Assembly: GCF_030503875.2 (NCBI RefSeq)
Contig: NZ_CP129968.2
Location: 3,899,001 to 3,963,000, forward strand
Length of the DNA stretch: 64,000 bases
Direction of reading: 5' to 3'
Source: Marivirga arenosa
Lineage (GTDB): Bacteria; Bacteroidota; Bacteroidia; Cytophagales; Cyclobacteriaceae
Shown: one piece after another, positions 25,757 to 34,075 of the stretch
Numbering within the stretch: the first letter of the stretch is position 1
Layout: each line of letters opens with the position of its first letter
Notes under the pieces: generated by a model
Database searches by the model: none
What the model was told of the DNA's origin: nothing
What the model saw: only the letters and a program-made list of their open reading frames with translations
Made by a program: the position numbers and the translations under genes

Positions 25757-27097
25757 CTATTGATCTAGTTTATTAACTATTTGTTCGAGGTTAAGATTTT
25801 CCCAGTTTTCTAACACATCGGGTTGTTGCATTACTTCATCCATAATGCGCTGTTGTTTCATGCCTATTTCACAAGCTTCAGAATATCTTAAATCACTGAA
25901 AGTTACCATAGAATATAATGGCATCCATTTTTCAGGGTATAAATCATGAAGTTTTGCTTCAATTTTCTTCTGAATCAGAAATTTATCATCTGCTACCAAA
26001 TCCCGCATCTCCACAAAATTATGTAAAGCTAAATCTGCGATAGCATCTCCATCACTTTTTCGCAAGTTTTGATAATCTTCCAACACCTTTTCCCAATCAT
26101 CCTCATATTTATCTAGCAAAACATTTAACTCAAAGCAGTCTTCAAAACCAGCATTCATTCCTTGCCCATAGAATGGAACAATAGCATGAGCAGCATCTCC
26201 GATAAGAACACAATTATTTTTCACCCAAGGCTCACATTTGATGGTCACCAATGATGAAGTAGGGTTTTCAAAATACTCTTGCTGAATATTTTTCAAATGT
26301 GGTAAGCTATCAGGGAAGGTATTTTTGAAAAAATGTAATACTTGTTGCGGTGTTTGTAAGCTTTCGAAAGAAGGTTGTCCTTCAAATGGAAAAAACAAAG
26401 TACAAGTGAAACTCTTATCTAAGTTTGGAAGTGCAATTAACATATATTGACCTCTAGGCCAAATATGTAAGGCGTTGGGTTCAATTGCAAACTCACCATC
26501 TTCAGTAGGGGGAATGGTTAATTCCTTATAACCATGAGGAATATAATATTGATTATAATTAAAGCGATCAGATTTCATCATAGCCTGACGCAATTTTGAA
26601 AATGCGCCATCGGCACCTAAAACTAAATCAAATTCAAGAGTTTTCTCCTTAGCTTCAGGTGTTCCGAAAGTTACTTTGGTTTCTTCTAAATCAACTGCTT
26701 TACAAGGATGTTCAAAATGAATTTTAACTCCTGATTTTTCAGCTCTATTTAATAATATTTTATTCAGATTTGCCCTCGATACGGAATTAATATATTGCCC
26801 TTCTTTACCATAAGGCTGAAATGTCAAATTGCCATCTAAGCTATGCATCATTCTGCCCTTCATTGGAAGCATAATCTCCTCCACTTCATCCAATACATCA
26901 ATATCTTTTAACGCTTTTATCCCCCTTCTGCTGAGCGCCAAATTTATTGAGCGCCCTGAATCAGAAGAAGACAATCTCATGTCATCTCTTTTTTCAAAAA
27001 GATCGACATTATAGCCTCTTTTTTTAAGATATATACTTAATAATGTACCGACTAATCCAGCTCCTAATACTGCAATATGTTTAATTTCCGTATTCAA
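25757..27097 (-). CDS. kmo: Kynurenine 3-monooxygenase
   Basis: A 446-residue FAD monooxygenase that hydroxylates kynurenine to 3-hydroxykynurenine with NADPH and O2. The dinucleotide motif GAGLVG spans residues 12-17, followed by the RSINLALSRRG segment typical of KMO. The second FAD motif is GDAAHAIVPFYGQGMNAGFEDC, with the GD motif and the flavin contact. Its size matches bacterial KMO, and it lacks the C-terminal membrane anchor of the eukaryotic enzyme. It lies 7 bp downstream of kynureninase (same strand), so coexpression is very likely. Confidence 0.94.
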   Translation of the reverse strand: MNTEIKHIAVLGAGLVGTLLSIYLKKRGYNVDLFEKRDDMRLSSSDSGRSINLALSRRGIKALKDIDVLDEVEEIMLPMKGRMMHSLDGNLTFQPYGKEGQYINSVSRANLNKILLNRAEKSGVKIHFEHPCKAVDLEETKVTFGTPEAKEKTLEFDLVLGADGAFSKLRQAMMKSDRFNYNQYYIPHGYKELTIPPTEDGEFAIEPNALHIWPRGQYMLIALPNLDKSFTCTLFFPFEGQPSFESLQTPQQVLHFFKNTFPDSLPHLKNIQQEYFENPTSSLVTIKCEPWVKNNCVLIGDAAHAIVPFYGQGMNAGFEDCFELNVLLDKYEDDWEKVLEDYQNLRKSDGDAIADLALHNFVEMRDLVADDKFLIQKKIEAKLHDLYPEKWMPLYSMVTFSDLRYSEACEIGMKQQRIMDEVMQQPDVLENWENLNLEQIVNKLDQ

Positions 27098-27104
27098 AAT
27101 AGGC

Positions 27105-28415
27105 TTATTTTAATGCTTCAACAGACTCTTTCAATTTTTGGATAAAAAGATACTGTTCTTCAAAAGTATTGTATAGTGGAACGGGCGCTAAACGGATTAC
27201 ATTAGGCTCTCTCCAATCACCTAAAACACCTCTTTTCATTAATTCATCGAATAATGGCTTCCCGTATTTTAATAAATATAATGATAATTGGCAACCTCTA
27301 TTTTCAGGCTCTTTAGGTGTAATTATTTCTAATATTTTTTCTTCTTTATTGAATTCATTAATTAAGTATTCCAGATAACCGGTCAACTTAATACTCTTTT
27401 CACGTAAAGCTTTCATTCCAACTTCTTTAAATATTTCTAAAGAAGCATAATGAGCAGCATGACCCAAAACATTTGTATTGCTTAATTGCCAGCCATCAGC
27501 TCCTTCCATAGGAATAAAGCCTTTTTTCATTTGGAACCTCTCTCCTTCATCATGTCCCCACCAACCCGCAAATCGAGGAAGCTCTTTATCATTTGCAAAG
27601 CGTTCATGTACATAAATTCCCGACACATTTCCAGGTCCTGAGTTTAAATATTTATAGGTACACCAGCTGGCAAAATCAACATCCCAATCATGAAGTTTTA
27701 ATTCTATATTACCTGCTGCATGAGCAAGGTCAAAACCAGCATAAGCACCCACCTCATGTGCTGCTTTCGTAATTTTTTCTAAGTCAAAGAATTGTCCAGT
27801 ATAATACTGAAGACCTCCCATCATCACCAAACATAGCTCATTCTGATGCTTTTGTATAGTGGAAATAATATCCTCCGTTCTTAGGGTGTCTTCACCTTCT
27901 CTAGGCGCAATTTCTACTAATGCCTTTTCAGGATCAAATAGATTTTGACCTGCATGGTGAGCGTGAAAATTTAATTGTGATTCGAATACATATTGATCCG
28001 AAGGAAAGGCCCCTTTTTCTACAATGATTTTATACTTCTTTGCAGTTGGTCTATAGAATGAAACTAACAGCAAGTGAAGATTTACCGTTAAATTATTCAT
28101 GGGAACCACTTCAACTGGTTTAGCCCCTACGATTTCAGCTATCGCCTCCTTTCCATATTCATGGTATTTAAACCATATATTTTCTTTTTTCTTATTGAAA
28201 TGACCTTCAACCCCAAACAGCTCCCAATCTTTCATTTCCTTTTCAATAAATGCCCGGGTTCTTTTAGGTTGAAGTCCTAATGAATTTCCTGTATAATATA
28301 TTACTTGTTGTCCATCAATTACTGGAATATGGAACTCATCTCTGTATTTATTTAATGGATCTTCTTGATCCATCTTCTGTGCATATTCTAGTGAATTACT
28401 GTAATTTTCTATCAT
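27105..28415 (-). CDS. kynU: Kynureninase
   Basis: A 436-residue PLP enzyme that cleaves kynurenine or 3-hydroxykynurenine to anthranilate or 3-hydroxyanthranilate plus alanine. The PLP-binding site is DFASWCTYKYLNSGPG with the Schiff-base Lys, and GFDLAHAAGNIELKLHDW supplies the cofactor contacts. VYYTGNSLGLQPK near the N-terminus is characteristic of the family. With KMO next door and 3-hydroxyanthranilate dioxygenase upstream, it most likely works on 3-hydroxykynurenine. The first gene upstream on the same strand is ogt, 19 bp away. Confidence 0.94.
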   Translation of the reverse strand: MIENYSNSLEYAQKMDQEDPLNKYRDEFHIPVIDGQQVIYYTGNSLGLQPKRTRAFIEKEMKDWELFGVEGHFNKKKENIWFKYHEYGKEAIAEIVGAKPVEVVPMNNLTVNLHLLLVSFYRPTAKKYKIIVEKGAFPSDQYVFESQLNFHAHHAGQNLFDPEKALVEIAPREGEDTLRTEDIISTIQKHQNELCLVMMGGLQYYTGQFFDLEKITKAAHEVGAYAGFDLAHAAGNIELKLHDWDVDFASWCTYKYLNSGPGNVSGIYVHERFANDKELPRFAGWWGHDEGERFQMKKGFIPMEGADGWQLSNTNVLGHAAHYASLEIFKEVGMKALREKSIKLTGYLEYLINEFNKEEKILEIITPKEPENRGCQLSLYLLKYGKPLFDELMKRGVLGDWREPNVIRLAPVPLYNTFEEQYLFIQKLKESVEALK

Positions 28416-28434
28416 TATTGAGTTAATATATTAT

Positions 28435-28917
28435 TTAAAATAAGCCTAGTTGCCGGTTTGATTCAATTTCAATTAACTGTCTTTTTATGGCTAATCCGCC
28501 TACATAACCTGTAAGTGCTCCCTTAACTCCTACTACTCTATGGCATGGGATTAAAATTGGAATTGGATTTTTACCTACTGCATTTGCTACTGCCCGTATT
28601 TTTTTGACATCTCCTAATTGAGCTGCTAATTTACCATAGCTAATGGTTTTTCCGTAGGGTATTTCCATCAATTTTTCCCAAACTTCTTTTTGAAAGTCTG
28701 TTCCATTCAAATAATATTCAAACTGAAAATCTTTTCTATGACCATTGAAGTATTCCAAAAGTTGATTTTCTATTGAAGTAACTACTTTAGGCTTAATCCC
28801 TTTTAATGAATTTTGTGGTTGATTAAATGAAATTCTAGCAATTTTGTTTTGTTTTATTCCAATTAGAAGTTTACCAAATTTAGAATCTATGAAAAATTCT
28901 TGCTCAATGTGTTGCAT
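28435..28917 (-). CDS. ogt: Methylated-DNA-[protein]-cysteine S-methyltransferase
   Basis: A 160-residue suicide repair protein that removes O6-methyl groups from guanine onto its own Cys. The active site is PCHR at residues 124-127 (Cys125), preceded by NAVGKNP, and the DNA-binding helix-turn-helix IPYGKTISYGKLAAQLG precedes it. No N-terminal Ada regulatory domain. Its ATG lies inside the end of the ACMS decarboxylase gene (14-nt overlap), so it is translationally coupled to a kynurenine gene despite having no known catalytic link to that pathway. Confidence 0.93.
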   Translation of the reverse strand: MQHIEQEFFIDSKFGKLLIGIKQNKIARISFNQPQNSLKGIKPKVVTSIENQLLEYFNGHRKDFQFEYYLNGTDFQKEVWEKLMEIPYGKTISYGKLAAQLGDVKKIRAVANAVGKNPIPILIPCHRVVGVKGALTGYVGGLAIKRQLIEIESNRQLGLF

Positions 28918-29953
28918 ATTCTTCTTTCTCCAAGCCTAACCACTTTAAAGCATTTTTACCTAATAATTTTGCTTTTAGCTCATCTGAAAAATTACTCGTT
29001 TCAATAATTTTCCCAGGCTCTAACTCTCCTAATGGAAAGGGATAATCAGTTCCTAAAGCAATAAAATCCTCTCCCATGGTTTTAATAAGATATTCAAGCG
29101 TTGAAGGATCATGTACTAATGAATCCACATAAAACTTTTTCAAATACTTAGTGGGATGATGCGGATTATCAATTGCGCATAAATCGGGTCTAACATCAAA
29201 GCCATGACCAACTCTACCTATAGTTGCAGGAAAAGAACCGCCACCATGCGCAAATGCAACTTTTAAATTAGGTAAACGCTCGAATACCCCTCCGAATATC
29301 ATGGAACATATTGCTCTTGAAGTTTCAGCGGGCATACCTACTAACCAAGGAAGCCAATATTTTGGCATTTGATCCTTACCCATCATATCCCAAGGGTGGA
29401 TGAAAATCGATGCTCCTAAATCCTCTGCAGCTTGAAAAACAGCAAAAACCTCAGGAGCTTCTAGGTTCCAATCATTAATATGCGTTCCGATTTGAACTCC
29501 AGCTAAACCTAGTTCTTTTACACATCTTTCTAATTCTTTAATAGCCAAATCGGGTGCCTGCATAGGCAAAGTTCCCAATCCTATAAAACGATCAGGATAG
29601 CGACTAACAACTCCAGCAATATGATCATTTAACATTCTAGATAGATCGAGAGTATCTTCTGGTTTTGCCCAATAACTAAACATTACTGGAACTGTAGATA
29701 GCACTTGAACATCTACATTATGATTTTCACACTCATGCATACGTGTAACTGGATCCCAGCAATTATCTTCTACTTCCCTAAAGAATTTATCATCCATCAT
29801 CATCCTTGCGCAACAAGGTTTATGATGCTCAAGCCTGATGAAGCCGCCATATCCATAACGCTCTCTCAAATCTGGCCAATTTTCAGGCAAAATATGAGTG
29901 TGAATATCAACCTTTAAAGGTCTTTTATTTGCTAAATTCTCTTTAGTTTCCAT
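28904..29953 (-). CDS. 2-Amino-3-carboxymuconate-6-semialdehyde decarboxylase (ACMSD)
   Basis: A 349-residue amidohydrolase-fold enzyme that decarboxylates ACMS, diverting it from spontaneous cyclisation to quinolinate. VDIHTHILPENWPDL near residue 17 has the HxH zinc ligands; IHPWDMMG supplies another His, and GTDYPFPLGE near the C-terminus the catalytic Asp. Residues around the first motif match ACMSD rather than other ring decarboxylases. Its start overlaps the stop of 3-hydroxyanthranilate dioxygenase by one base (29953) and its end overlaps ogt. Together with AMSDH at 31403 it makes the pathway catabolic rather than NAD-directed. Confidence 0.9.
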   Translation of the reverse strand: METKENLANKRPLKVDIHTHILPENWPDLRERYGYGGFIRLEHHKPCCARMMMDDKFFREVEDNCWDPVTRMHECENHNVDVQVLSTVPVMFSYWAKPEDTLDLSRMLNDHIAGVVSRYPDRFIGLGTLPMQAPDLAIKELERCVKELGLAGVQIGTHINDWNLEAPEVFAVFQAAEDLGASIFIHPWDMMGKDQMPKYWLPWLVGMPAETSRAICSMIFGGVFERLPNLKVAFAHGGGSFPATIGRVGHGFDVRPDLCAIDNPHHPTKYLKKFYVDSLVHDPSTLEYLIKTMGEDFIALGTDYPFPLGELEPGKIIETSNFSDELKAKLLGKNALKWLGLEKEEYATH

Positions 29954-30483
29954 TACACAAATCTTGGATCTGTTTCCATTACATGACCACAGTTATTGCA
30001 AGTTCTCAAATCTTCTGAGGCATAAAACTCTGTAAACCTTGGTAAAAAGTCTTTTTCGATATCCACCAAAGGAAAATAGGTTTCATGTAATTTGTGATTA
30101 CAATTATCACAATACCATAATAAACCATCCTTCATATCCGTTCCCTTTCTAATTCTTTCAACCACTAACCCAATAGAACCTTCCTTTCTTATGGGGCTGT
30201 GCGGTGTTTTAGCCGGACATAAAAACATATCTCCAGGGCCTAAATCCATTGTAACCGCTTTACCATCTTCTTGTATCTTAACCTGAATTTCACCTTCAAG
30301 CTGATAAAAAAGTTCTTCGGTTTCATTATAATGATAATCTTTTCTGGCATTAGGCCCAGCTACTATCATTACAATATAATCACCTGCTTCTTTATATAGA
30401 TTTCTATTTCCAACAGGTGGCTTTAAAGAATCTCTATTTTCTTCTACCCATTTGGTTAAATTAAAAGGTTTTTGAATTGCCAT
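29953..30483 (-). CDS. 3-Hydroxyanthranilate 3,4-dioxygenase
   Basis: A 176-residue cupin dioxygenase that opens 3-hydroxyanthranilate to ACMS. The catalytic Fe ligands fall exactly where known bacterial enzymes have them: His51 and Glu57 (HYNETEELF) and His95 (PAKTPHSP). The bacterial-type second iron site is also complete: Cys125 and Cys128 (CDNC) and Cys162 and Cys165 (CNNC). It is the first gene of the minus-strand kynurenine operon; a candidate operator lies 20-40 bp upstream. The gene is usually called haaO or nbaC; I left the symbol blank because usage differs. Confidence 0.95.
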   Translation of the reverse strand: MAIQKPFNLTKWVEENRDSLKPPVGNRNLYKEAGDYIVMIVAGPNARKDYHYNETEELFYQLEGEIQVKIQEDGKAVTMDLGPGDMFLCPAKTPHSPIRKEGSIGLVVERIRKGTDMKDGLLWYCDNCNHKLHETYFPLVDIEKDFLPRFTEFYASEDLRTCNNCGHVMETDPRFV

Positions 30484-30504
30484 TACTAATTATATTTATA
30501 TGAG

Positions 30505-30524
30505 CTTATATCTTCTAATATAAG
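30505..30524. promoter_or_regulatory. Inverted repeat in the divergent kynurenine promoter region
   Basis: CTTATAT at 30505-30511 and ATATAAG at 30518-30524 form a 7-bp inverted repeat with a 6-nt spacer. It lies between the divergent 3-hydroxyanthranilate dioxygenase and SDR genes, where a shared regulator would bind. No regulator gene lies in the cluster. It is a weak but well-placed candidate. Confidence 0.4.
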
Positions 30525-30618
30525 ATTTGATTTTGTTTATCTTTTAAATTTAGTGAAATTAAGACGTAGTTTAAAATCAGATAATTAATAAAATTTAAAG
30601 ACATAAATCAGAAGTATA

Positions 30619-31401
30619 ATGGATTTAGATCTATCAGGAAAAAGAATATTAGTAGGTGGAAGTACAGCAGGAATTGGAAAAGCAATTGCTCATGCATTTG
30701 CAAAGGAAGGTGTAAATGTTACTTTAATTGCAAGAGACCAATCTAAACTAGAATCCACTAAAAATGAATTAAATAATGATAATCAAGACCACCACATATT
30801 AGTAGCGGACTTCTGCCATCCTGAATCCTTACGCGATATCGTAATTGATTATTGTGCTAAAAACACAGTTGATATTTTAATTAATAACACAGGCGGGCCT
30901 AGTCCGGGCGCTGCGCATGAAGCATTAGGTAAAGATTATATGACTGCTTTCCAACAGCATTTGATATGCAATCAATACTTAGCTCAGGCTGTTATTCCTA
31001 AAATGAAAGATCAAAACGAAGGTAGAATCATTAATATTATTTCCACTTCAGTAAGACAACCCATCCCAAATTTAGGGATATCCAATACTATAAGAGGTGC
31101 TGTGGCAAGTTGGTCGAAGACTCTATCAAAAGAATTAGGCCCATTTGGCATTACTGTTAACAATATTTTACCAGGCGCAACAATGACAGGTCGATTAAAA
31201 GGTTTAATCCAAAATAAAAGTAAGGCCAGTGGAAAAAGTATGGATGAAGTTAGCGCTGAAATGCAAGCACAAATTCCTGCCAGACGTTTTGCTGAACCCG
31301 AAGAAGTAGCAGATGCAGTTTTATTTTTAGCATCAAAGAAGGCAGCATATATCAGTGGGGTCAATTTACCAGTGGACGGTGGTCGATTAGATTGTATTTA
31401 A
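30619..31401 (+). CDS. Atypical short-chain dehydrogenase/reductase in the kynurenine cluster
   Basis: A 260-residue Rossmann protein of the SDR fold with cofactor motif GGSTAGIG (13-20), the NNTGG motif and the C-terminal SGVNLPVDGG. The classical catalytic YxxxK is missing: the aligned position reads SNTIR (155-159), so Ser replaces Tyr and Arg replaces Lys. This variant defines a divergent SDR subgroup rather than a mutation. One base separates its stop from the ATG of the aminomuconate semialdehyde dehydrogenase, so they are cotranscribed. It could perform an unassigned step after 2-aminomuconate. The fold is certain; activity is not. Confidence 0.85.
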   Translation: MDLDLSGKRILVGGSTAGIGKAIAHAFAKEGVNVTLIARDQSKLESTKNELNNDNQDHHILVADFCHPESLRDIVIDYCAKNTVDILINNTGGPSPGAAHEALGKDYMTAFQQHLICNQYLAQAVIPKMKDQNEGRIINIISTSVRQPIPNLGISNTIRGAVASWSKTLSKELGPFGITVNNILPGATMTGRLKGLIQNKSKASGKSMDEVSAEMQAQIPARRFAEPEEVADAVLFLASKKAAYISGVNLPVDGGRLDCI

Positions 31402-31402
31402 A

Positions 31403-32842
31403 ATGGAAAAAATAGCTAATTATATAAATGGAGAACTTATCACTCCATTTTCTTCACAATACATGGACAATATTGCTCCTTCAACTGCTGAGAAATATTC
31501 AGAAATACCTTTATCTGATAATTCAGATTTAGATGAAGCTATAAAGGCGGCAGAAATTGCATTTCCTAGCTGGAGTAATTTAAGTGCCAATGAAAGAGCC
31601 TCTTTTCTTTTAAAAATATCTGAAGAGATTAAAAAGAATTTACATGAATTAGCTAAAGCTGAGAGTAGGGATACAGGTAAACCTTTAAGCCTTGCTATGA
31701 ATGTTGATATCCCCAGAGCAAGCGCAAATTTTGAATTCTTTGCTCATGCCATAACTCAATTTAGCAGCGAATCACATTCAGGGGTAGATAGTATAAATTA
31801 CACCTTAAGAAAACCTATTGGAGTAGTAGGATGCATTTCACCATGGAACCTACCACTTTATCTTTTTACTTGGAAAATTGCTCCTGCCTTAGCTAGTGGG
31901 AATTGTGTAATTGCAAAACCATCTGAAATCACACCTTACACTGCTTTTTTATTAAGTAAAATCTGTAAAAAAGTAGGCTTACCAAAAGGTGTATTAAACA
32001 TCCTGCATGGTAAAGGAGCAGAAATAGGAAATGAAATTGTAAAAAACGGTAAAATCAAGGCTATATCATTTACAGGCGGTACCGCCACAGGTAAGAAAAT
32101 AGCCGAGATTTCTGCCCCCATGTTTCGGAAAATCTCACTTGAATTAGGAGGGAAAAATCCTGCTTTAGTTTTTGCAGATTGTGACTTAGAAAAAACTGTG
32201 GATGAATTAGTAAGAGCCTCATTTGCCAATCAGGGTGAAATATGCCTATGTGCTTCTAGAATATACATTGAAAGCTCAATTTATAAGGAGTTCAAAAAGA
32301 TATTTGTTAGTAAGGTGAAAAACTTAAAGGTAGGAGACCCAAATCAAGAGGATACCAATATGGGTGCCTTAGTTTCAGCTCAACATAAAGAAAAAGTTAT
32401 AAACTATATTCAATTAGCAAAGGAGGAAGGTGGAACATTATTATGTGGCAATGAAACCTTAAAGCTAAATCCCCCTTATGATCAAGGTTATTTTCTAAGG
32501 CCTCATGTATTTGAAAACCTTAATTCATCTTGCAGAACGAATCAAGAAGAAATATTCGGCCCAGTAGTAAGTTTAAATACTTTTGAAAATGATGATGAAG
32601 CAATTCTATTAGCAAACGATAGTGATTATGGTCTTGCCTCAAGTATCTGGACTTCAGATTTATCAAGAGCTCATCAGATTAGTGAAAGAATTAATACAGG
32701 TATTGTATGGGTAAACTGCTGGATGAAGCGCGATTTAAGAACTCCGTTTGGTGGAATGAAAAATAGTGGTTTAGGTAGAGAAGGAGGACTTGAAGCATTA
32801 AGGTTTTTTACTGAACCTAAAAATGTATGTATTCAATACTAA
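31403..32842 (+). CDS. 2-Aminomuconate-6-semialdehyde dehydrogenase (aldehyde dehydrogenase family)
   Basis: A 479-residue NAD-dependent aldehyde dehydrogenase. The catalytic Cys is in NQGEICLCASR near residue 280, the general base Glu in ELGGKNPALVF, and the NAD region has FTGGTATGKKI and SPWNLPLYLFTWK. The WVNCWMKRDLRTPFGGMKNSG segment near the C-terminus is characteristic of the 2-hydroxymuconic/2-aminomuconic semialdehyde dehydrogenase branch. Its place beside the divergent HAAO-ACMSD operon fixes the likely substrate. Translationally adjacent to the atypical SDR. Confidence 0.88.
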   Translation: MEKIANYINGELITPFSSQYMDNIAPSTAEKYSEIPLSDNSDLDEAIKAAEIAFPSWSNLSANERASFLLKISEEIKKNLHELAKAESRDTGKPLSLAMNVDIPRASANFEFFAHAITQFSSESHSGVDSINYTLRKPIGVVGCISPWNLPLYLFTWKIAPALASGNCVIAKPSEITPYTAFLLSKICKKVGLPKGVLNILHGKGAEIGNEIVKNGKIKAISFTGGTATGKKIAEISAPMFRKISLELGGKNPALVFADCDLEKTVDELVRASFANQGEICLCASRIYIESSIYKEFKKIFVSKVKNLKVGDPNQEDTNMGALVSAQHKEKVINYIQLAKEEGGTLLCGNETLKLNPPYDQGYFLRPHVFENLNSSCRTNQEEIFGPVVSLNTFENDDEAILLANDSDYGLASSIWTSDLSRAHQISERINTGIVWVNCWMKRDLRTPFGGMKNSGLGREGGLEALRFFTEPKNVCIQY

Positions 32843-32870
32843 TTAAATTGTCCTAATTACTCTTAAAATA

Positions 32871-32901
32871 ATAAAGGCCAATCAAATGATTAGCCTTTAT
32901 A
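32871..32901. terminator. Bidirectional terminator
   Basis: ATAAAGGC and GCCTTTAT (32871-32878, 32893-32900) with an inner ATCA/TGAT stem. It lies between the + dehydrogenase gene and the - zinc-ribbon gene, whose stops converge here. Confidence 0.8.
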
Positions 32902-32919
32902 TTCAAATTAGATATGCTC

Positions 32920-33663
32920 TTAAGCAGAAGCGTCAGTTGCTGTTTCAGCACTAGGCTCTTTCAATTTAGCAATGTGGAAAGTCTTTCTAGCTTTATGACC
33001 ACAATATGAGCATTTGAAATATTTCATTAACTCACCATCTTCAGTTACTGTAGGTGATTTTATAATTTCTTCTTTTACAACTTTTAAAGTTTGGTAATTA
33101 CATTCAGAACATTGTAATGCGTGTAAGTGACCAGAATACTTCTCGATTTTAGTATACCCAGTTTCTTCATCTACCCAAACATCATAATCCACTGAGAAAA
33201 TATCTTCTTCCGCCTGCATACCTTCATCAAGGTAAACATCTTCTTCCTCTTCACTCAATAATTTCATTGGCTTACCAGTTTTAGGAGAGACTCTAGGCGT
33301 ATAACGTAATTTCTTCAATCTCTTTTCGATGTAAAAAGGAAAGTAGAAACGTAATACATTTTGAATAATTACACCAATTATTAGAGCTAACATAGCCGAA
33401 ACAAAAACTTTCACAGCAAACCATAAAAATTCTTGCTCTCCAAATACAGAGTTCACCCAAATAACTACACCTACTAATAAAATTACAGCAGAACGCCATA
33501 AAGCATCAATTTCATTTTTATTGATGTAATCATACCTCTGTTTGAATTCTTTCAAGGTGCCTAATCTTAAATAATAAAGTAAAACAAGTAAGACGGCTAT
33601 TCCAACAGTAACCATTCCTACATATGGTCCGTATTGGTTAATCATGTCAAAGATATCTGCCAT
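32920..33663 (-). CDS. Membrane protein with a C-terminal zinc ribbon, function unknown
   Basis: A 247-residue protein with three hydrophobic segments (about 14-32, 55-72, 80-103) and a long cytosolic tail. The tail is acidic (SEEEEDVYLDEGMQAEED) and then carries a CxxC...CxxC zinc ribbon: CSECNYQTLK and, 25 residues on, CSYCGHKARK. I do not recognise a named family. The combination of an inner-membrane anchor with a cytosolic zinc ribbon is seen in scattered Bacteroidota proteins without assigned role. It stands alone, with terminator on one side and a 412-bp gap on the other. Confidence 0.75.
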   Translation of the reverse strand: MADIFDMINQYGPYVGMVTVGIAVLLVLLYYLRLGTLKEFKQRYDYINKNEIDALWRSAVILLVGVVIWVNSVFGEQEFLWFAVKVFVSAMLALIIGVIIQNVLRFYFPFYIEKRLKKLRYTPRVSPKTGKPMKLLSEEEEDVYLDEGMQAEEDIFSVDYDVWVDEETGYTKIEKYSGHLHALQCSECNYQTLKVVKEEIIKSPTVTEDGELMKYFKCSYCGHKARKTFHIAKLKEPSAETATDASA

Positions 33664-34075
33664 AATTCAGTTTTTTAGTGATGGTAAATTTAGTTTTCTA
33701 ATGCGAAATATGAATAATTCATTGTAAAAAAACAACGAAACTTCAAGCAAGTTAAAATTAATTCGTTAAAATTCTATCAATAAAGTTATATAAATTAATT
33801 GAAATACCTAAAAAAATATTTTTTTATCCTTTCATCTTAAGTCAATACTCTAAGCAATGACTACTAATCAACTTATTACTAGATGATTACAAAGCCAATT
33901 TGAGATTATATCTTGATACAGAAGAATATAAAAAAGGATAGAATAAAAATTTACTGAAAATTATTCTTTAAATAGACAACCTTCTAGCAATTATTCGTGT
34001 CTTAAAATTATCCGAGTAACAATACTTGGATATAATTATATCGCGTATTTTTTATATTATTAAAAGAGATTTATT
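33664..34075. other. AT-rich intergenic region (no gene seen)
   Basis: A 412-bp gap between divergent genes. No ORF with coding character, no RNA-like structure. The only notable item is a perfect 14-bp palindrome GATATAATTATATC at 34029-34042, 34 bp before the lipoprotein start, which could be an operator or a chance AT palindrome. Confidence 0.6.
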
